In this document: piece by piece, positions 34,701-45,195 of the stretch | Position numbering within the stretch: position 1 is the stretch's first letter | Layout of the letters: each line of letters starts with the position of its first letter | Assembly (NCBI RefSeq): GCF_032854445.1 | Contig: NC_088301.1 | Coordinates: 25,714,402-25,778,401 of the forward strand | Direction: 5' to 3' | DNA length: 64,000 nucleotides | Source of the DNA: Liolophura sinensis | Taxonomy: Eukaryota; Mollusca; Polyplacophora; Chitonida; Chitonidae | Notes under the pieces: model-generated | The model's database searches: none | The model's input: only the letters and a program-made list of their open reading frames with translations | What the model was told of the DNA's origin: nothing | Made by a program: the position numbers and the translations under genes

Positions 34701-34803
34701 ATTCGAAGCAACCGTCCTGGTGTCTGGAGAAGATAACTTCAACAATTTCAAAGACAATGCTCCTCAATGGTTCAACAGAAAGAACACTGACGTCATCGCG
34801 TAG
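31590..34803 (+). CDS. Phytanoyl-CoA dioxygenase (PhyH) family Fe(II)/2-oxoglutarate oxygenase
   Basis: Gene-level entry, complete. Exons 31590-31713, 32561-32777, 33759-33847 and 34436-34803 join with GT-AG borders and phases 1, 2, 1 to a 265-residue protein. WHQD (His110, Asp112) and HGSGPNRS (His198) supply the 2-His-1-carboxylate iron site. The Arg cluster after it (about 207-209) should bind 2-oxoglutarate. NGCMFVIPGTHKSGILEHH is the usual NGxmxviPGSH segment, with Thr for Ser. No signal peptide and no C-terminal SKL, so cytosolic location is likely. Length fits the stand-alone PhyH oxygenases that mollusc annotations often label 'hypophosphite dioxygenase-like'; that label says little about substrate. 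A TATA box precedes it and two AATAAA follow. Substrate unknown. Confidence 0.92.
32085..32152 (+). repeat. SINE 3'-end remnant in PhyH intron 1
   Basis: AAATATTGCCGATGTGGCGT followed by TAAACCATAATCACTCATTC and a (CATT)n tail has the form of a SINE 3' end related to family 2. Confidence 0.5.
32561..32777 (+). CDS. PhyH gene exon 2 with the HxD iron motif
   Basis: Acceptor CTTTTAG ends at 32560. Product includes QYSLHNVHVVHPWVLRLASH, LLDSRFICKYP and YVAWHQDVR. His and Asp of WHQD are two of the three iron ligands. Donor GTAAGA in phase 2. Confidence 0.92.
32965..33175 (+). repeat. Family 3 repeat in PhyH intron 2
   Basis: GATTTAAACCACTGTCTTTT, AAGTTACTCACGAACTTTTC, GACGTGCAGAGATTCAAACC and GGAAAATCTACAAATTCCCT are in the same order as in 11630-11870. 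An open frame across it is not coding. Confidence 0.6.
33759..33847 (+). CDS. PhyH gene exon 3
   Basis: Acceptor TATACAG ends at 33758. Encodes YWGVTGDVVSVWLAVDDADE and DNGCMFVIPG, the strand pair running into the PGSH-like turn. Donor GTATAA in phase 1. Confidence 0.9.
33880..33952 (-). repeat. SINE family 1, 3' fragment in PhyH intron 3
   Basis: TTGATTTATTTTATTGG, TTTTTACGCAGCACTCAAGA and ATATCACTAATATGGCGGCG are a diverged minus-orientation SINE end. Confidence 0.7.
34436..34803 (+). CDS. PhyH gene exon 4 with distal His and Arg
   Basis: Acceptor TCTTGTAG ends at 34435; stop TAG at 34801. Encodes THKSGILEHHQASKGGN, LKAGQMSLHHGHLVHGSGPN and RSERRRCGYVIRYV, then a short polar C-terminus ending RKNTDVIA. 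Confidence 0.92.
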
Positions 34804-34850
34804 CCATCAGAGGGGGATCGCTTCAGAACCGTTCACAAAATTTATAAATT

Positions 34851-34856
34851 AATAAA
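34851..34856 (+). terminator. Candidate poly(A) signal AATAAA
   Basis: 48 bases after the PhyH stop codon. A second AATAAA is at 35052-35057 and is followed by a T/G-rich stretch (GTTGTTGTTGTTTTTTG), which may mark the longer 3' end. Confidence 0.5.
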
Positions 34857-35162
34857 TTTATGCATTTATGCAAATAACCATTCCACACAGACCATATGCA
34901 TCCACGGTGAAGGGAGAAAAGTGATTTTATTTTTTTAACCACCGTTTGATATTTCTATTGCACCTTTTTCTTTTTCTTTTTAAAGGGTCGGTAAAGGGTA
35001 GGCGTGGAGTATTTGCTGAAACCTGACACAGAGAAGACTTGACTGATAAACAATAAAACATTGACATATATATGTGTTGTTGTTGTTTTTTGTTTGTTTG
35101 TTTGTTTGTTTGTTTTTTCGATTTATATACGAAGGCAGTTTTATACATATAGTCGGAGCAAT

Positions 35163-35235
35163 CATGAGTGACCCGGGTTAAACACCGACCTTTGGCAAGT
35201 TACTGACGAACTCTGGCGCATGCTAGCCAGTGAAC
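35163..35235 (+). repeat. Family 3 repeat fragment
   Basis: GGGTTAAACACCGACCTTTG and AGTTACTGACGAACTCTGG. Confidence 0.5.
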
Positions 35236-35357
35236 AGACCTTCCTCAATATATTATTATGCAACTATTATTATGCAACTGTTCTTGATTACATTTACTAT
35301 ATCATGAGCGTTTCACAACGTTTCACAAAAAGTGACTTAGAGCAAACAAACGATTGA

Positions 35358-35606
35358 TTTTTTTTTTTTTTTTGATTGGTGTTTTACGCCGTACTCAAGA
35401 ATATTTCACTTATACGACGGCGGCCAGCATTATGGTGGGTGGAAACCGGGCACAGCCCGGCGGAAACCCACGACCATCCGCAGGTTGCTGACAGACCTTC
35501 CCACTTACGGCCGGAGAGGAAGCCAGCATGAGCTGGTCTTGAACTCACAGCGACCGCATTGGTGAGAGGCTTCTGGGTCACTACGCTGCGCTAGCGCGCT
35601 AACCGA
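35358..35606 (-). mobile_element. SINE family 1, near full-length, perfect 15-bp target-site duplication
   Basis: A T-rich end (poly-T rather than TTTA) is followed by the complete 3' domain, GAAGCCAGCATGAGCTGG, CAGCGACCGCATTGGTGAG and the tRNA head to GCTAGCGCGCTAACCGA. CAAACAAACGATTGA flanks both sides (35343-35357 and 35607-35621) with no mismatch. That marks target-primed insertion and a young copy. Confidence 0.92.
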
Positions 35607-36124
35607 CAAACAAACGATTGAGGAAATTGAGGGACTGAGCGTTAGTGAAGTTAAGAAGTTCCTGAAAGAAAGACGTGTCATTTTTTCCTTCGAAACAAGG
35701 TGATCGGTAAATTAATGTGAAGGAAAGTGGCCCGACATTTGTCACAAGTCACATAATATAGTAACCGTAGGACAAAATACCGTTGTCGTCTTACGCTCAG
35801 GGTATTCTTTATAAGTGAATATCTGTATTCAGATATATGATTTGCCGTCCGTGACCAATCAATAGTCAGAACAACAAAGCTTAACGTCGTAACAAAGTCA
35901 CACACAAACAAACCAGCGCTCCTATACATTATGTGACAAAACAATCTGCGTCAGCTGGATCCAACCTATCACTCCCATCCGGTATTGGCCCCAAGTCCAA
36001 ATAATAGGCCTACACTCACTAGTACTAGGCGTCTTTGATCACTAGGCCAGCTGAGGATTTGAACACAGGACACGAATATTTTAGGGACTTTGTCTAAATA
36101 TTTGGTCGTTTTCAATTGCTTGTT

Positions 36125-36435
36125 GTTTACGTAATCGAGTGGTTAAGATGCTTGCCTTTCAGTTGCTTGAACACACGTGTGATCGGTTCAAACCCGGCCT
36201 TGGACAGAAAATTGTAGATTCACCCGCTTTCATCTGTCCTGTCAAAATTTGAGCCGTCCAGAGTTCGGTGACGATCACTTGTCTGCCAGCAGTATTGTGT
36301 GCGTATTTAGTGGGAAAGCTTTTCATTAGCCTACCCACGTTCGATGGTTTACCCCGAGCTCTCAGTTTAATAAACTGGCAACCATCGCTTAATTAAAACA
36401 TTCTTTAGTTTGGAGTTAAACCAAAGTGGCACAAA
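36125..36435 (+). repeat. tRNA-derived SINE, family 4
   Basis: The head GTAATCGAGTGGTTAAGATG (box A) and CGGTTCAAACCCGGC (box B) is spaced as in a type-II tRNA. It is followed by a body with GTCCAGAGTTCGGTGACGAT and a 3' end TTTGGAGTTAAACCAAAGTG. No CCA-ending acceptor stem pairs, so it is not a working tRNA gene. Confidence 0.6.
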
Positions 36436-36572
36436 TAAACACATTTACAAATAGCATAAAAAGGGGAACAACTCGGTGGGTAACACCGGAGTTTTTCCCG
36501 AAGATAATGTAAAACCGTGAATGCTAGTGGGTTGAACATATGGTCACTGTTTAGACTACGTAAAATGTCCGT

Positions 36573-36838
36573 AGGGCCACCGTGGCTCAGCTGATTAGCC
36601 CGTTAGCGCAGCGTAATGACCCAGAAGCCTTTCACCAATGCGATCGCTGTGAGTTCTAGTCCAGCTCATTCTGGCTTCCTCTCCGGCCGTAAGTGGGAAG
36701 GTCTCTCAGCAACCTGCGGATGGCCGTGGGTTTCCCCTGGGCTCTGCCTGGTTTCCTCCCACCATAATGCTTGCCGCCGTCGCAAAAGTGAAATATTCTT
36801 GAGTGCGGCGTAAAACACCAATCAAATAAATAAATAAA
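36573..36838 (+). mobile_element. SINE family 1, full-length
   Basis: GGGCCACCGTGGCTCAGCTG (box A), GTGAGTTCTAGTCCAGC (box B), TGCGGATGGCCGTGGGTTTC, CCACCATAATGCTTGCCGCC and AATATTCTTGAGTGCGGCGT, then an (AAAT)n tail. No clear target-site duplication. Confidence 0.9.
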
Positions 36839-37189
36839 ATTTTCGTTATTTCTACTATATCTTGAACTTTTTCATCTAAGGTAGTTTGTGTCAATTTTGT
36901 ATGTATGATAATTAATTACTTGACGGTATCGTGTATGCATGGGAGAAAAGAAAAATTGAACGCACCAAACGTGACGCCTGTACAGAGCTACGGAAAGCGG
37001 GGTTCTGCAACAGGTCCTGGATTAATAAATTACCCCATGAATAAGGGCCAGAGCGTTCGATTAGTTGACAAATCATTGCCAACGTAATAACACGCAATAA
37101 CAACGTAATAAACCGTTATGATAAAAAAAAAGGATAGCGTTAGATTCATTTGTATATAACATCATACACGCGGGCATCGTATAAGTGGC

Positions 37190-37305
37190 TATACCACTTA
37201 ACAATGTACATAAACAACTAGAATAAATCCACAGCTGAGGCAAGTTGGCAACATTTCACCGGTTATGTGTGACCATTTTCTGCTCTTGTTCTATTCTCCA
37301 AGTAC
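37190..37305 (+). repeat. Unclassified dispersed repeat, family 5, copy 1
   Basis: AACAACTAGAATAAATCCAC, GCTGAGGCAAGTTGGCAAC and TTTCACCGGTTATGTGTGAC correspond to words in 42085-42440 and 62290-62520. Confidence 0.5.
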
Positions 37306-37309
37306 AACT

Positions 37310-38425
37310 CTTGGCAGATGGAGAGGCTCTGCTGAGCTGTTTTGCAGTGACAATATCTCACCGGACACATATGATGCACATGTAACAGCAAACATGCCCT
37401 CACCAAAGTTGTTTGGGTTTTTGCTTTGGCGTAAGTTAACACTAATTCTTTGTAAAACACGCCATTAGCGATTTTCGGTGAAATCCAACGGTTCATGGAA
37501 TCCAATCCTGGATAAATTATAATACACTCGAAAAAAGATTTGATTCTATGTTCATAGTTTATGTGTAGCATTGTCATCTGGTAATAATGATCTAACGTCA
37601 CATGCAAATTATGTTAATCTGCATTGAAAATATTCTTCAATATAAAAATAATGAAATGATCATTTTCAAGTTTAGTATGAAAGTTGAACTATCGTAGTTC
37701 AAAGAAGTTAAAAAGAATTCATTTAAGTTCGATAATACTGGAAGCTCGCCAGTGTATGTAGAAAATGCGCTAAAATATGAATTTTAGAATTTTTAAACAC
37801 GATTTATTCAGGATGTACGCACACTTTAAGCTATTTGACTTATACTGTTTGGAATCCTTCCATTTTTAAAAAAAGTTTTCATTTGTATTGTAGTGTGTTA
37901 TGGGTCGGCTATTTCAAATCTGCTTTTGTCCTTTTACACTAAAAATAACAGCATATACCCAGTAAAAACATTTTCTTGGACATTTTCTGAAACTGTGTTA
38001 TATTCACCTCCAGCAGATCAGGAAAAAATCAATTATTGTTAAGTATAATCGCAGGGAAAATAACTATATACTGCATTGAGATACTGTCTTTACTTCAGAC
38101 AAACCTAGCCAAAAACATTTGTCTTTCATTGATTTCACACTGCTCCTCTGTAATCTTTCTTTCTTTGATTTTCAGAGAGGAAAAATGGGATTTCCCAGAG
38201 AAGACAATTTAAGAAAATCCAAAAAATTGACCAAGAAAACCTTTTTTCACTGTGTACAATAAGGTATTTCTCAACAGCTCACAATCGGCTTGTTTTGATA
38301 AGCAGATCTATAATGAAATATAATGAATCCCCCCCCACCCACCCTCCTCCAAATAAAGCATAATTTAATGAAGCGACACTGAGTCAGAAATTCAAAGGAA
38401 ATTAAATGAATAATTCAGCTTAAGA
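37310..38425. other. Gene-free stretch
   Basis: AT-rich. No reading frame with family features, no repeat recognised. Confidence 0.35.
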
Positions 38426-39174
38426 AGACGATTGTCTTTATGTGTCATGACCTGGACTCGTCTTCCTAAAATAGGATATAAGGAGTAAGGCTTCACCAAG
38501 TTGTTAAAACGATTGTCTTTATGTGTCAACACCTGGACTCGTCTTCCTAAAATAGGATTTAGGGAGTAAGAGCTCACCAAGTTGTTAAAACGATTGTCTT
38601 TATGTGTCAAGACCTGGACTCGTCCTCCTAAAATAGGATTTAGGGAGTAAGAGCTCACCAAGTTGTTAAAACGATTGTCTTTATGTGTCAACACCTGGAC
38701 TCGTCTTCCTAAAATAGGATTTAGGGAGTAAGAGCTCACCAAGTTGTTAAAACGATTGTCTTTATGTGTTAAGAGCTGGACTCGTCTTCCTAAAATAGGA
38801 TTTAGGGAGTAAGGCTTCACCAAGTTGTTAAAACGATTGTCTTTATGTGTCAAGACCTGGACTCGTCCTCCTAAAATAGGATTTAGGGAGTAAGAGCTCA
38901 CCAAGTTATTAAAACGATTGTCTTTATGTGTCAAGACCTGGACTCGTCCTCCTAAAATAGGATTCAGGGAGTAAGAGCTCACCAAGTTGTTAAGACGTTT
39001 GTCTTTGAATCGCCAGGACACAAGGGGTGCGGATTTAATCAGGGCCTTAGACAGGGGGAATATATATTCCTCGGCACTCAATGCTTGTGGAACCTTGGGG
39101 ACAATAAACGTTGGACAATACTCGTGTAGCCATTTGCACAGTTTGATGTTTGTTGAACACCGGGTTGTCTTCCG
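38419..39174 (-). CDS. Possible repeat-protein exon of unknown function
   Basis: Low-confidence coding interpretation of the open minus frame over the 81-bp array and its non-repeat upstream part. Against it: no ATG before the in-frame TGA near 39175, no clear splice sites chosen, and an array of multiple-of-three units with no stop in one unit is automatically open. For it: the non-repeat part (FIVPKVPQALSAEEYIFPLS) has protein-like composition and the last unit merges with it (WRFKDKRLNNLV). I do not recognise a family. Confidence 0.2.
38428..39005 (-). repeat. 81-bp minisatellite, seven units plus a partial, open as a 27-residue repeat
   Basis: Units start at 38428, 38509, 38590, 38671, 38752, 38833 and 38914, exactly 81 bases apart, with a broken eighth at about 38995. 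The minus strand reads through all of them without a stop (RFNNLVSSYSLNPILGGRVQ, then VLTHKDN). The frame continues to about 39174 through non-repeat sequence (KWLHEYCPTFIVPK, LSAEEYIFPLSKALIKSAPL) but has no ATG. Units differ mainly at a few bases (CTT/CCT, AAC/AAG/GAG). It may be an exon of an unrecognised gene or a non-coding satellite that happens to be open. Confidence 0.85.
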
Positions 39175-39199
39175 TCTATATAGTGCTCATGCGCAATAA

Positions 39200-40320
39200 A
39201 CAATGTGCGATTGCATTGGGACGACACTGATATCTAAGGCCACTGACAGCATGTCTGGGACGAACAAAATAGGGGCTCCTACAGTTTCGCCATTATAGTG
39301 TCGTTACAGAAATGGCCCTATAATCTTCACCAAGTACTGTCGCCGACATTGGGACACTTTCTGGTTGCCCAATGTTGAACCTGAACTGACACACCTGTAT
39401 CTGAAACGGAGAAATGCCGGCCATTTTAACGCCACTGTGCAAAGTAGGCAAAGTTTTAAGAAAACAACAGGTAGATAATATGACCGTCTCTTATTGGCTC
39501 TCTGGGTATTGATACCTCACATGTCGGAGAATTCCTAAGTAACTTGTCAATGCTCTCCGGTTTCCCCCACCCATAAAACTAATTTTCATCGTACTAACTG
39601 AGCAATTCTTCAGGAGGTGGTTAAACAACAAACAAATAAAATTCCTGATAAATAAAACAAGATCTCATGCCTTGATGGTTTAAATAGCGACCCAAATGCA
39701 GATGAAAGAGGCCATCTGATCAGATTCAGTTTCCGCTACCTGGCTGCGACCTGACACCAGGAGCTTTGCCTGATATCTGGACTATTGCGGTGGGTTACAC
39801 TTGACTCCCCGGGTTTGGTCTTTGCTCACGTATAATGTAATACGCAATATTCCAAATTAAGCAAAAACCATGAAGCGAATCAACCTTAAAGGTAACGTGT
39901 TACATTTGGCTGGTCATTTTGTTTCCAACATACTGGGTAGACCACTTGTTTAGCACCCTTTGTAGGTCTTTGTAGGTTCTTACCAAAATGGCCATCTAAA
40001 TAACACAAGCCAAGTGGCACCTCACTACCGAGAACCGGAAGTTAGACGTGCTGCATGGTCACATTCACGATTTATTTCTGGCACTCCAGTTTCCTCCACC
40101 CCTAAATCTGTTCATACCCCTTTGAAAAAATCGTGATCACGGCGTTAAACACCAATCAATCAGTCAATCCTTTCATAGCTGTGATTATAACGTTGTAACC
40201 GTGTTCAACCAGCTGTGGAAAAATGTGTGAATATACACGTGTGCTCCATAATGATAAATCACATCATAAAAGGATGCTTGTTAGTTCATCAGTGCCTTCA
40301 ACCTTGAGTATCTTCCCAAC
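39200..40320. other. Gene-free stretch
   Basis: No gene recognised. A SINE-like 3' end (AAAATCGTGATCACGGCGTT, then AAACACCAATCAATCAGTCA) lies at about 40123-40170. Confidence 0.35.
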
Positions 40321-40321
<1 letters not shown>

Positions 40322-40353
<32 letters not shown>

Positions 40354-40606
40354 TTTGATTGGTGTTTTACGCAGTACTCAAGAATATTTGACTTATACGA
40401 CGGCGGTCAGCATTAAGGTGGGTAGAGACTGGACAGAGCAAGGGGGAAACTCACGACCATCCGCAGGTTGATGACAGACCTTCCCACGTACGGCCGGAGA
40501 GGAAGCCAGCATGAGCGGGACTTGAATTCACAGCGACCGCATTGGTGAGAGACTCCTGGGTCATTACGCTGCGCTAGCGCACTAACCAAGTGAGCCACGG
40601 AGCACC
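40322..40606 (-). mobile_element. SINE family 1, full-length
   Basis: (TTTA)n, GATTGGTGTTTTACGCAG, ACGACGGCGGTCAGCATTAA, GACCATCCGCAGGTTGATGA, CGGCCGGAGAGGAAGCCAGC, CAGCGACCGCATTGGTGAG and CTAACCAAGTGAGCCACGG (head). A C-rich tract follows at 40609-40640. A short CAATTAT on each side might be a decayed target-site duplication. Confidence 0.9.
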
Positions 40607-40649
40607 CTCCCCTCCCCCCCCCCCCACCTCCAACCCCCGCCAGCAATTA

Positions 40650-41270
40650 TAATTATATTATGGTTTCCAATAAGGTCATTTCTTCTAGAAAATACCAGTT
40701 TATATAGTTTTCCATATAACATATAATCTTTGCCTACGTTTGTATGTTCTTCCTTCTTCAGAAAATTAAATGGTTTTTCTTATTGTTATTTTTATTACTA
40801 TTCAAGGCTAATGTCATCGTAAAGAAATATTTGTTTTGTTCTGGTTTTAATAATCACAGAATAAATGCTTAGAATCATCATCTTTAGCAATGACAAAGTC
40901 TATAAAAATTTTTAAAAGGACTGGCAAATGCGTTTACGGCAGTAATCATTCCGTTGGCGATGAGCCTGTTTTGTTCGAGAAGAGCAAGGTTCTGTCCAAT
41001 CCAAATGACAAATCACAGCTATATGCAAATGACGTACCTTTCCCCGGCGGAGCGGCGACTGGAGTCCTAAGCGCTGACAGCGTAGTTTCCTTTCTTGACA
41101 ACTCAGCTCTGGTATGTTGTATATGCATAACAATCGATCGAATGGTTCCCTTTGAATCTAATTATACCGTGCTTGCTATTTCTCAAACCCAACTCCGAAC
41201 AAATTGTATGAACTATGCATGGGGAATTTCCAGACACCGCCTTGTAAACAGTAGGTAGATTCTCTTTTAC
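40650..41270. other. Gene-free stretch with one unassigned open frame
   Basis: A 122-codon plus frame at 40890-41258 starts with ATG, but I recognise no domain, splice partner or promoter. Treated as unsupported. Confidence 0.3.
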
Positions 41271-41289
41271 GAGTTCAAAGTGAGTTCAC

Positions 41290-41505
41290 GCAAATCAGAC
41301 GATAGAGGTCGATTGTTCGAATCCAGCTTTTACTAGTACGCCTGCGACTTTAAGTCAGGATTATTGCCAGGTACTTGGCGAAGGCCGTTGGTTTACTCCT
41401 GGAGATCCGTTTTCTTCCAAACACAACATAGATGAAACAGTCTTGCGTTCGGCTTTAGATACCAACAAAACAAATAAATAAATAAATAAATAAATAAATA
41501 TAAAC
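41290..41505 (+). repeat. Probable SINE of another type with (AAAT)n tail
   Basis: A tRNA-like box B (GGTCGATTGTTCGAATCCAG), a body with CCGTTGGTTTACTCCTGGAG and an (AAAT)n tail at 41474-41500. Confidence 0.45.
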
Positions 41506-41688
41506 CTATGTCTTAAACAGTGAATCTCTCCCACTTTCCAAAACCGACTGTGTACAAATTTGCATATCCTCAATGTCAGTGGTATACAAATGGGGTGCCA
41601 GTGTATTTTTGCCACAATACTGTGTGCCACTCGTACACAGTGGTTTTAGAGAGTCATGATGGGTGTTTGACATTATAGTGAATCGGAA

Positions 41689-41945
41689 GGGCCTCCGTGG
41701 CTCAGTTGGTTAGCGCGCTAGAAGCCTCTCACCAATGCGGTCGCCGTGAGTTCAAGTCCAGCTCATGCTGCCTTCCTTCCCGGCCGTACGTGGGAAGGTG
41801 TTCCAGCAACCTGCGGATGGTCGCGGGTTTCCTCGGGGCTCTGCCCGGTTTCCTCCCACCATAATGCTGGCCGCCGTCGTATGAGTGAAATATTCTTGAG
41901 TACGGCGTAAAACGCCAATAAAATAAATAGATAAATAAATATAGA
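41689..41945 (+). mobile_element. SINE family 1, full-length with a small head deletion
   Basis: GGGCCTCCGTGGCTCAGTTG and GTTAGCGCGCTAGAAGCCTC: about 19 bases normally containing GCAGCGTAATGACCCAGG are missing. The rest (GTCGCCGTGAGTTCAAGTCC, TGCGGATGGTCGCGGGTTTC, CCACCATAATGCTGGCCGCC, tail) is intact. Confidence 0.9.
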
Positions 41946-42084
41946 TAATCGGTCTGAAATGCTTTCACACGCTTTGTGAGTAATTCCAGACCAGTGACCT
42001 GGAATAAATTGCGTTTTAATGTCACTACTGAGATAAAGTCACAAGAATCAAATAACATCAAGACGTTTTTTTTTTACTAGTTTT

Positions 42085-42440
42085 TTCTCAGCTAGTTATG
42101 ATTGAGTCATGGTGCTAAGGGTGGGTAATTTACTAATATTTAGGCATTTCCACGAACAGTTATATAGAACGAAATCCTAAATGAGGTAAATTCACAAGAT
42201 GCCATTTACATCACCAAGTCTTTTTTTTTTTTGTTTCTTTCCTAGTTCTAATTGAGCCATGGTGCTACGGGAACGATAATTTACTATTCTATTTACGTAT
42301 TTACATGAACAATTAGAATAAAAGCCTAACTGAGGAACACTGACAAGAGGTCGTGTTTCACCGATTAAGTGTGGCCATTTGCGAACTAACACACTATCGT
42401 CGCTTCTCTGGTTTCACTTTCGGTGCTGTAACACTTTTAT
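42085..42440 (+). repeat. Unclassified dispersed repeat, family 5, tandem double copy
   Basis: Two units: GAGTCATGGTGCTAAGGGTG near 42102 and GAGCCATGGTGCTACGGGAA near 42254. Each is followed by AATTTACTA...ATGAACA-GTTA/ATTAGA and 'cctaa.tgagg'. The second unit continues into GTTTCACCGATTAAGTGTGG and ACACACTATCGTCGCTTCTC, shared with 37190-37305 and 62290-62520. Confidence 0.6.
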
Positions 42441-42449
42441 TATATGGCG

Positions 42450-43700
42450 TCAGTATTTTATGATTATTGTCTTCAGCATGGTGATTCACTGAGGTAGCAT
42501 GTCGATATTGAGATTGGCGTGTCACGATGAATGTCTATCGCGATATGGCCACAACATGCAATGATGAAATCAACGCCTACCTCCATGAATTCAAAGAAAT
42601 AGGTTTTAAGACCCTGCAGGCGTAAACTGGCGACCCTCTCACTTCATTAACACCTTATTTTACTAGGATGTAAACATGAAAGCCATTTGGCGTAGACCTA
42701 CGTATCCAATTATCAACCTGGAGCGCTATGAACTCCCATTCACCACCCTAGTTAACGTTTTGACACGTACTATGTACTATATATAGTATGGCTATAGTAT
42801 GGCATCGCAAGAATTCCAGATTAAAAGCTGATTTCTAGGATTACAAATGAAATTGTTTAAAAAAAGAATTCCTACAGCGTTTTAGGCCTTTTTAAACCCA
42901 TCTACGGAAATGTCTAAGGTTATGTTACTTGTAACGTGTTTTCTTCATAGTACCCACAAAGTACGTACCGAAAAACTGGCTGTGACAATGTTAGAAAACA
43001 CAGCATTTAATCCCTGCATGTGTACATCCTATAAATATAACTGTATACAGCGTTGTATTAGTCCACCATTCTGTTATTCGCGGATAATCCATGTGCGAAA
43101 AGACCAAAGCAATATTTTCCACTTACCACTGTTTATATGACATACCATGAATTTAGTTCATGTCAGATCAAACTTTTACCCAGAAAACTTCTTTCCTCAT
43201 TCTTTGGTGGTGTTTTTAGCTCAGTGTTCATTTATTCATGTTTAGAGTCTATTCGGCTTGGTGTGGACTTTTACACTATGAGCTTAAGAATCACTTAAGG
43301 ACATATATTCTGTAAATATCTCTTCGTGTGCAATTTCTTTACCAGGAAGTACTGTCTTCAAATCAGCCTTTCCATTTACCTCTGAACTGCACCAGCAGTA
43401 AGGTAAAGGTATAGCATTATGCGATCTAATGATATACTCTCTCAGGAAGAGCCCGCGGTCCATTGGAAATTAAAGCAGAGGTATATTCCGGTCAGAACTT
43501 AATTATTTATTATCTGCTCCACCCACGCCGGTCCCCGACGCTTGAAGCCCGGGACATCAGGATATTGCGCTGTATACTTATAAAAGGCAGATTATAACTT
43601 GTAGGAACGTATCCAAGCTGAGTGCCAAACGCTCGAATCACAAACAACAGTGCGTGGATTCGTGCCCGCGACCGTTAATTGTTATGCGAGGTAGGACGAA
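42450..43700. other. Gene-free stretch
   Basis: No gene, RNA or repeat family recognised. Confidence 0.35.
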
Positions 43701-43873
43701 TCAAATGATCGGAGACTTGCATAAATTACCCGCGCGCACATTTTCTCCCAGCAGCGCCCTCAAATCCCAGTTTCCGGTTGCTATGGTGATGGATGGCTAA
43801 ATCAATAGAACGTGATTCCGCTATCGGCAAGCCCTGGTAGCCAACCACCCGGGCGTTCGGGCTTCGCATTGGA

Positions 43874-44021
43874 GGATAAATACTTGTACAGCCTGCAGGA
43901 ATCGCTTCCCATTGACACTGAAGCTTGTTGCGTCTTACACAATACAAGTGGTTTCTTACCACCGTACAGTGTCGTACTCAGCAGATTAGTCATGGGGAAA
44001 GGCATGGAGCTAAGAAGATAG
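43874..44021 (+). promoter_or_regulatory. Candidate promoter and non-coding first exon
   Basis: Locally GC- and CpG-richer sequence contains an X-box-like GGTTGCTATGGTGATGG (about 43776), a TATA-like GATAAATA (about 43873-43880), and about 145 bases later a good donor, GATAG|GTAAGC (exon end 44021). The interval has no long coding frame of its own. It could be the 5'UTR exon of the neurensin-like gene, which needs an upstream exon, but 6.7 kb separates them and nothing proves the link. Confidence 0.25.
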
Positions 44022-44029
44022 GTAAGCCT

Positions 44030-45055
44030 TTGTCTAGCATGTGTATAGTTCGTTAATGTAAACACGGCGCAAAGCTAGCTCAGGCTACTGTGCCTGCCCG
44101 TATTTCCCCAAGGTCGTGTTGGATATAGGCGTACCAGCAGCACAGCTGCGTATGCTAATTAATTAATTAATCATTTTAAAACAACAGATAAACACTTCAT
44201 TTGTTTTTATCGATCGTAGCATCAACCATATGGACAATGCTACGCCCAGTGACAACTGTCACAGCTTTCAACATATAGTGCTGAATAACACCAAAAACTC
44301 TCATCTACGAAGGTTACGGTGTTAAGAAGGCTTCATAGTTGACAGAAACACGCGTGTGTCAGTCTAAAAGGAAAGTCAATCACCGGCTGCCAAGGCATTT
44401 TATTTAGAGATATCTCGCGGGCATTTTTTTATTATTATTATGTGAAGACCTGTTTCTAAGAATGAGTTTTATTTTGGACGTGAGAGGAAGGGCTCTATCC
44501 TTCTCAGAAATCATCTCGGTGTCAAAAAAAAAAAATGAATGTACACGGAATTGCGCATTATATATGTGTCTGCTTCACAAAGCAGTAGGCCTATAAAGCC
44601 TGTAGACAGATCATTTATCATTGAAGCCCTATGGCAAACGCCCACGTTCGGAACGAACATTGGATGCAGGAAACTCTCAAAGCCGGGCTTCCTGGAATAA
44701 ATGACAATTATTTCTGGAACATCAAGAGCTGTTTCAAAACATTCTATGTTTTATGCAAAGATCCATTTCGCTTTTAAAAACCAGCAATTTTGATGCACGC
44801 TTGCACCAATACTAATGGTATGAGTGATTGCTTATAGAACCATCACCATTTAGTTCATTTATCAATCTTTATTATCCTGGGCTAACATTGTTACGCTAAT
44901 AGCACTGTGATGGCGTTCATCGCTGGAGAAGATTGCACAGAGCCCTGAAGACACAACCGTTTGAAAACACTAAGACGTCAGAAATTGAAGTTCCACACAT
45001 ATGTAAGACTAAGAACAGACAAACGAAGAAGAATAGGCATTTATTGACTTCAAAA
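44030..45055. other. Gene-free stretch
   Basis: No gene or repeat recognised apart from a short TTAATTAATTAATTAAT tract near 44156. Confidence 0.35.
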
Positions 45056-45057
45056 AT

Positions 45058-45060
<3 letters not shown>

Positions 45061-45093
<33 letters not shown>

Positions 45094-45195
45094 TTTGCCT
45101 GCCTGCTCTTTAACACGATACTCAAGAATTTTTATACGATGGCGGTCAGTTTTATGGTGGGTGAATCCAGGGTACCCGGGGTGTACCATAGATCA
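45061..45195 (-). repeat. SINE family 1, degraded 3' fragment
   Basis: A long (TTTA)n, then CGATACTCAAGAATTTTTAT, ACGATGGCGGTCAGTTTTAT and GGTGGGTGAATCC. Confidence 0.7.

Noticed and set aside
36573..36650. tRNA gene suggested by box A/box B words (also at 14567, 36125, 41689, 47486)
   Set aside because: The words are heads of SINEs; acceptor stems do not pair and the sequence continues into SINE bodies.
36905..37607. Several 60-114-codon frames around 37 kb
   Set aside because: Overlap on opposite strands, no family similarity, partly in a family 5 repeat.
38428..39005. CRISPR-like regular array
   Set aside because: Units are contiguous 81-bp near-copies without unique spacers, in an animal genome; it is a minisatellite.
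40890..41258. 122-codon ATG-started plus frame
   Set aside because: No recognisable domain, no splice partners and no promoter; chance frame until transcripts say otherwise.
43726..44065. Overlapping 78- and 87-codon minus frames opposite the promoter-like patch
   Set aside because: No domain and no splice logic; the region is better read as a possible non-coding exon on the plus strand.
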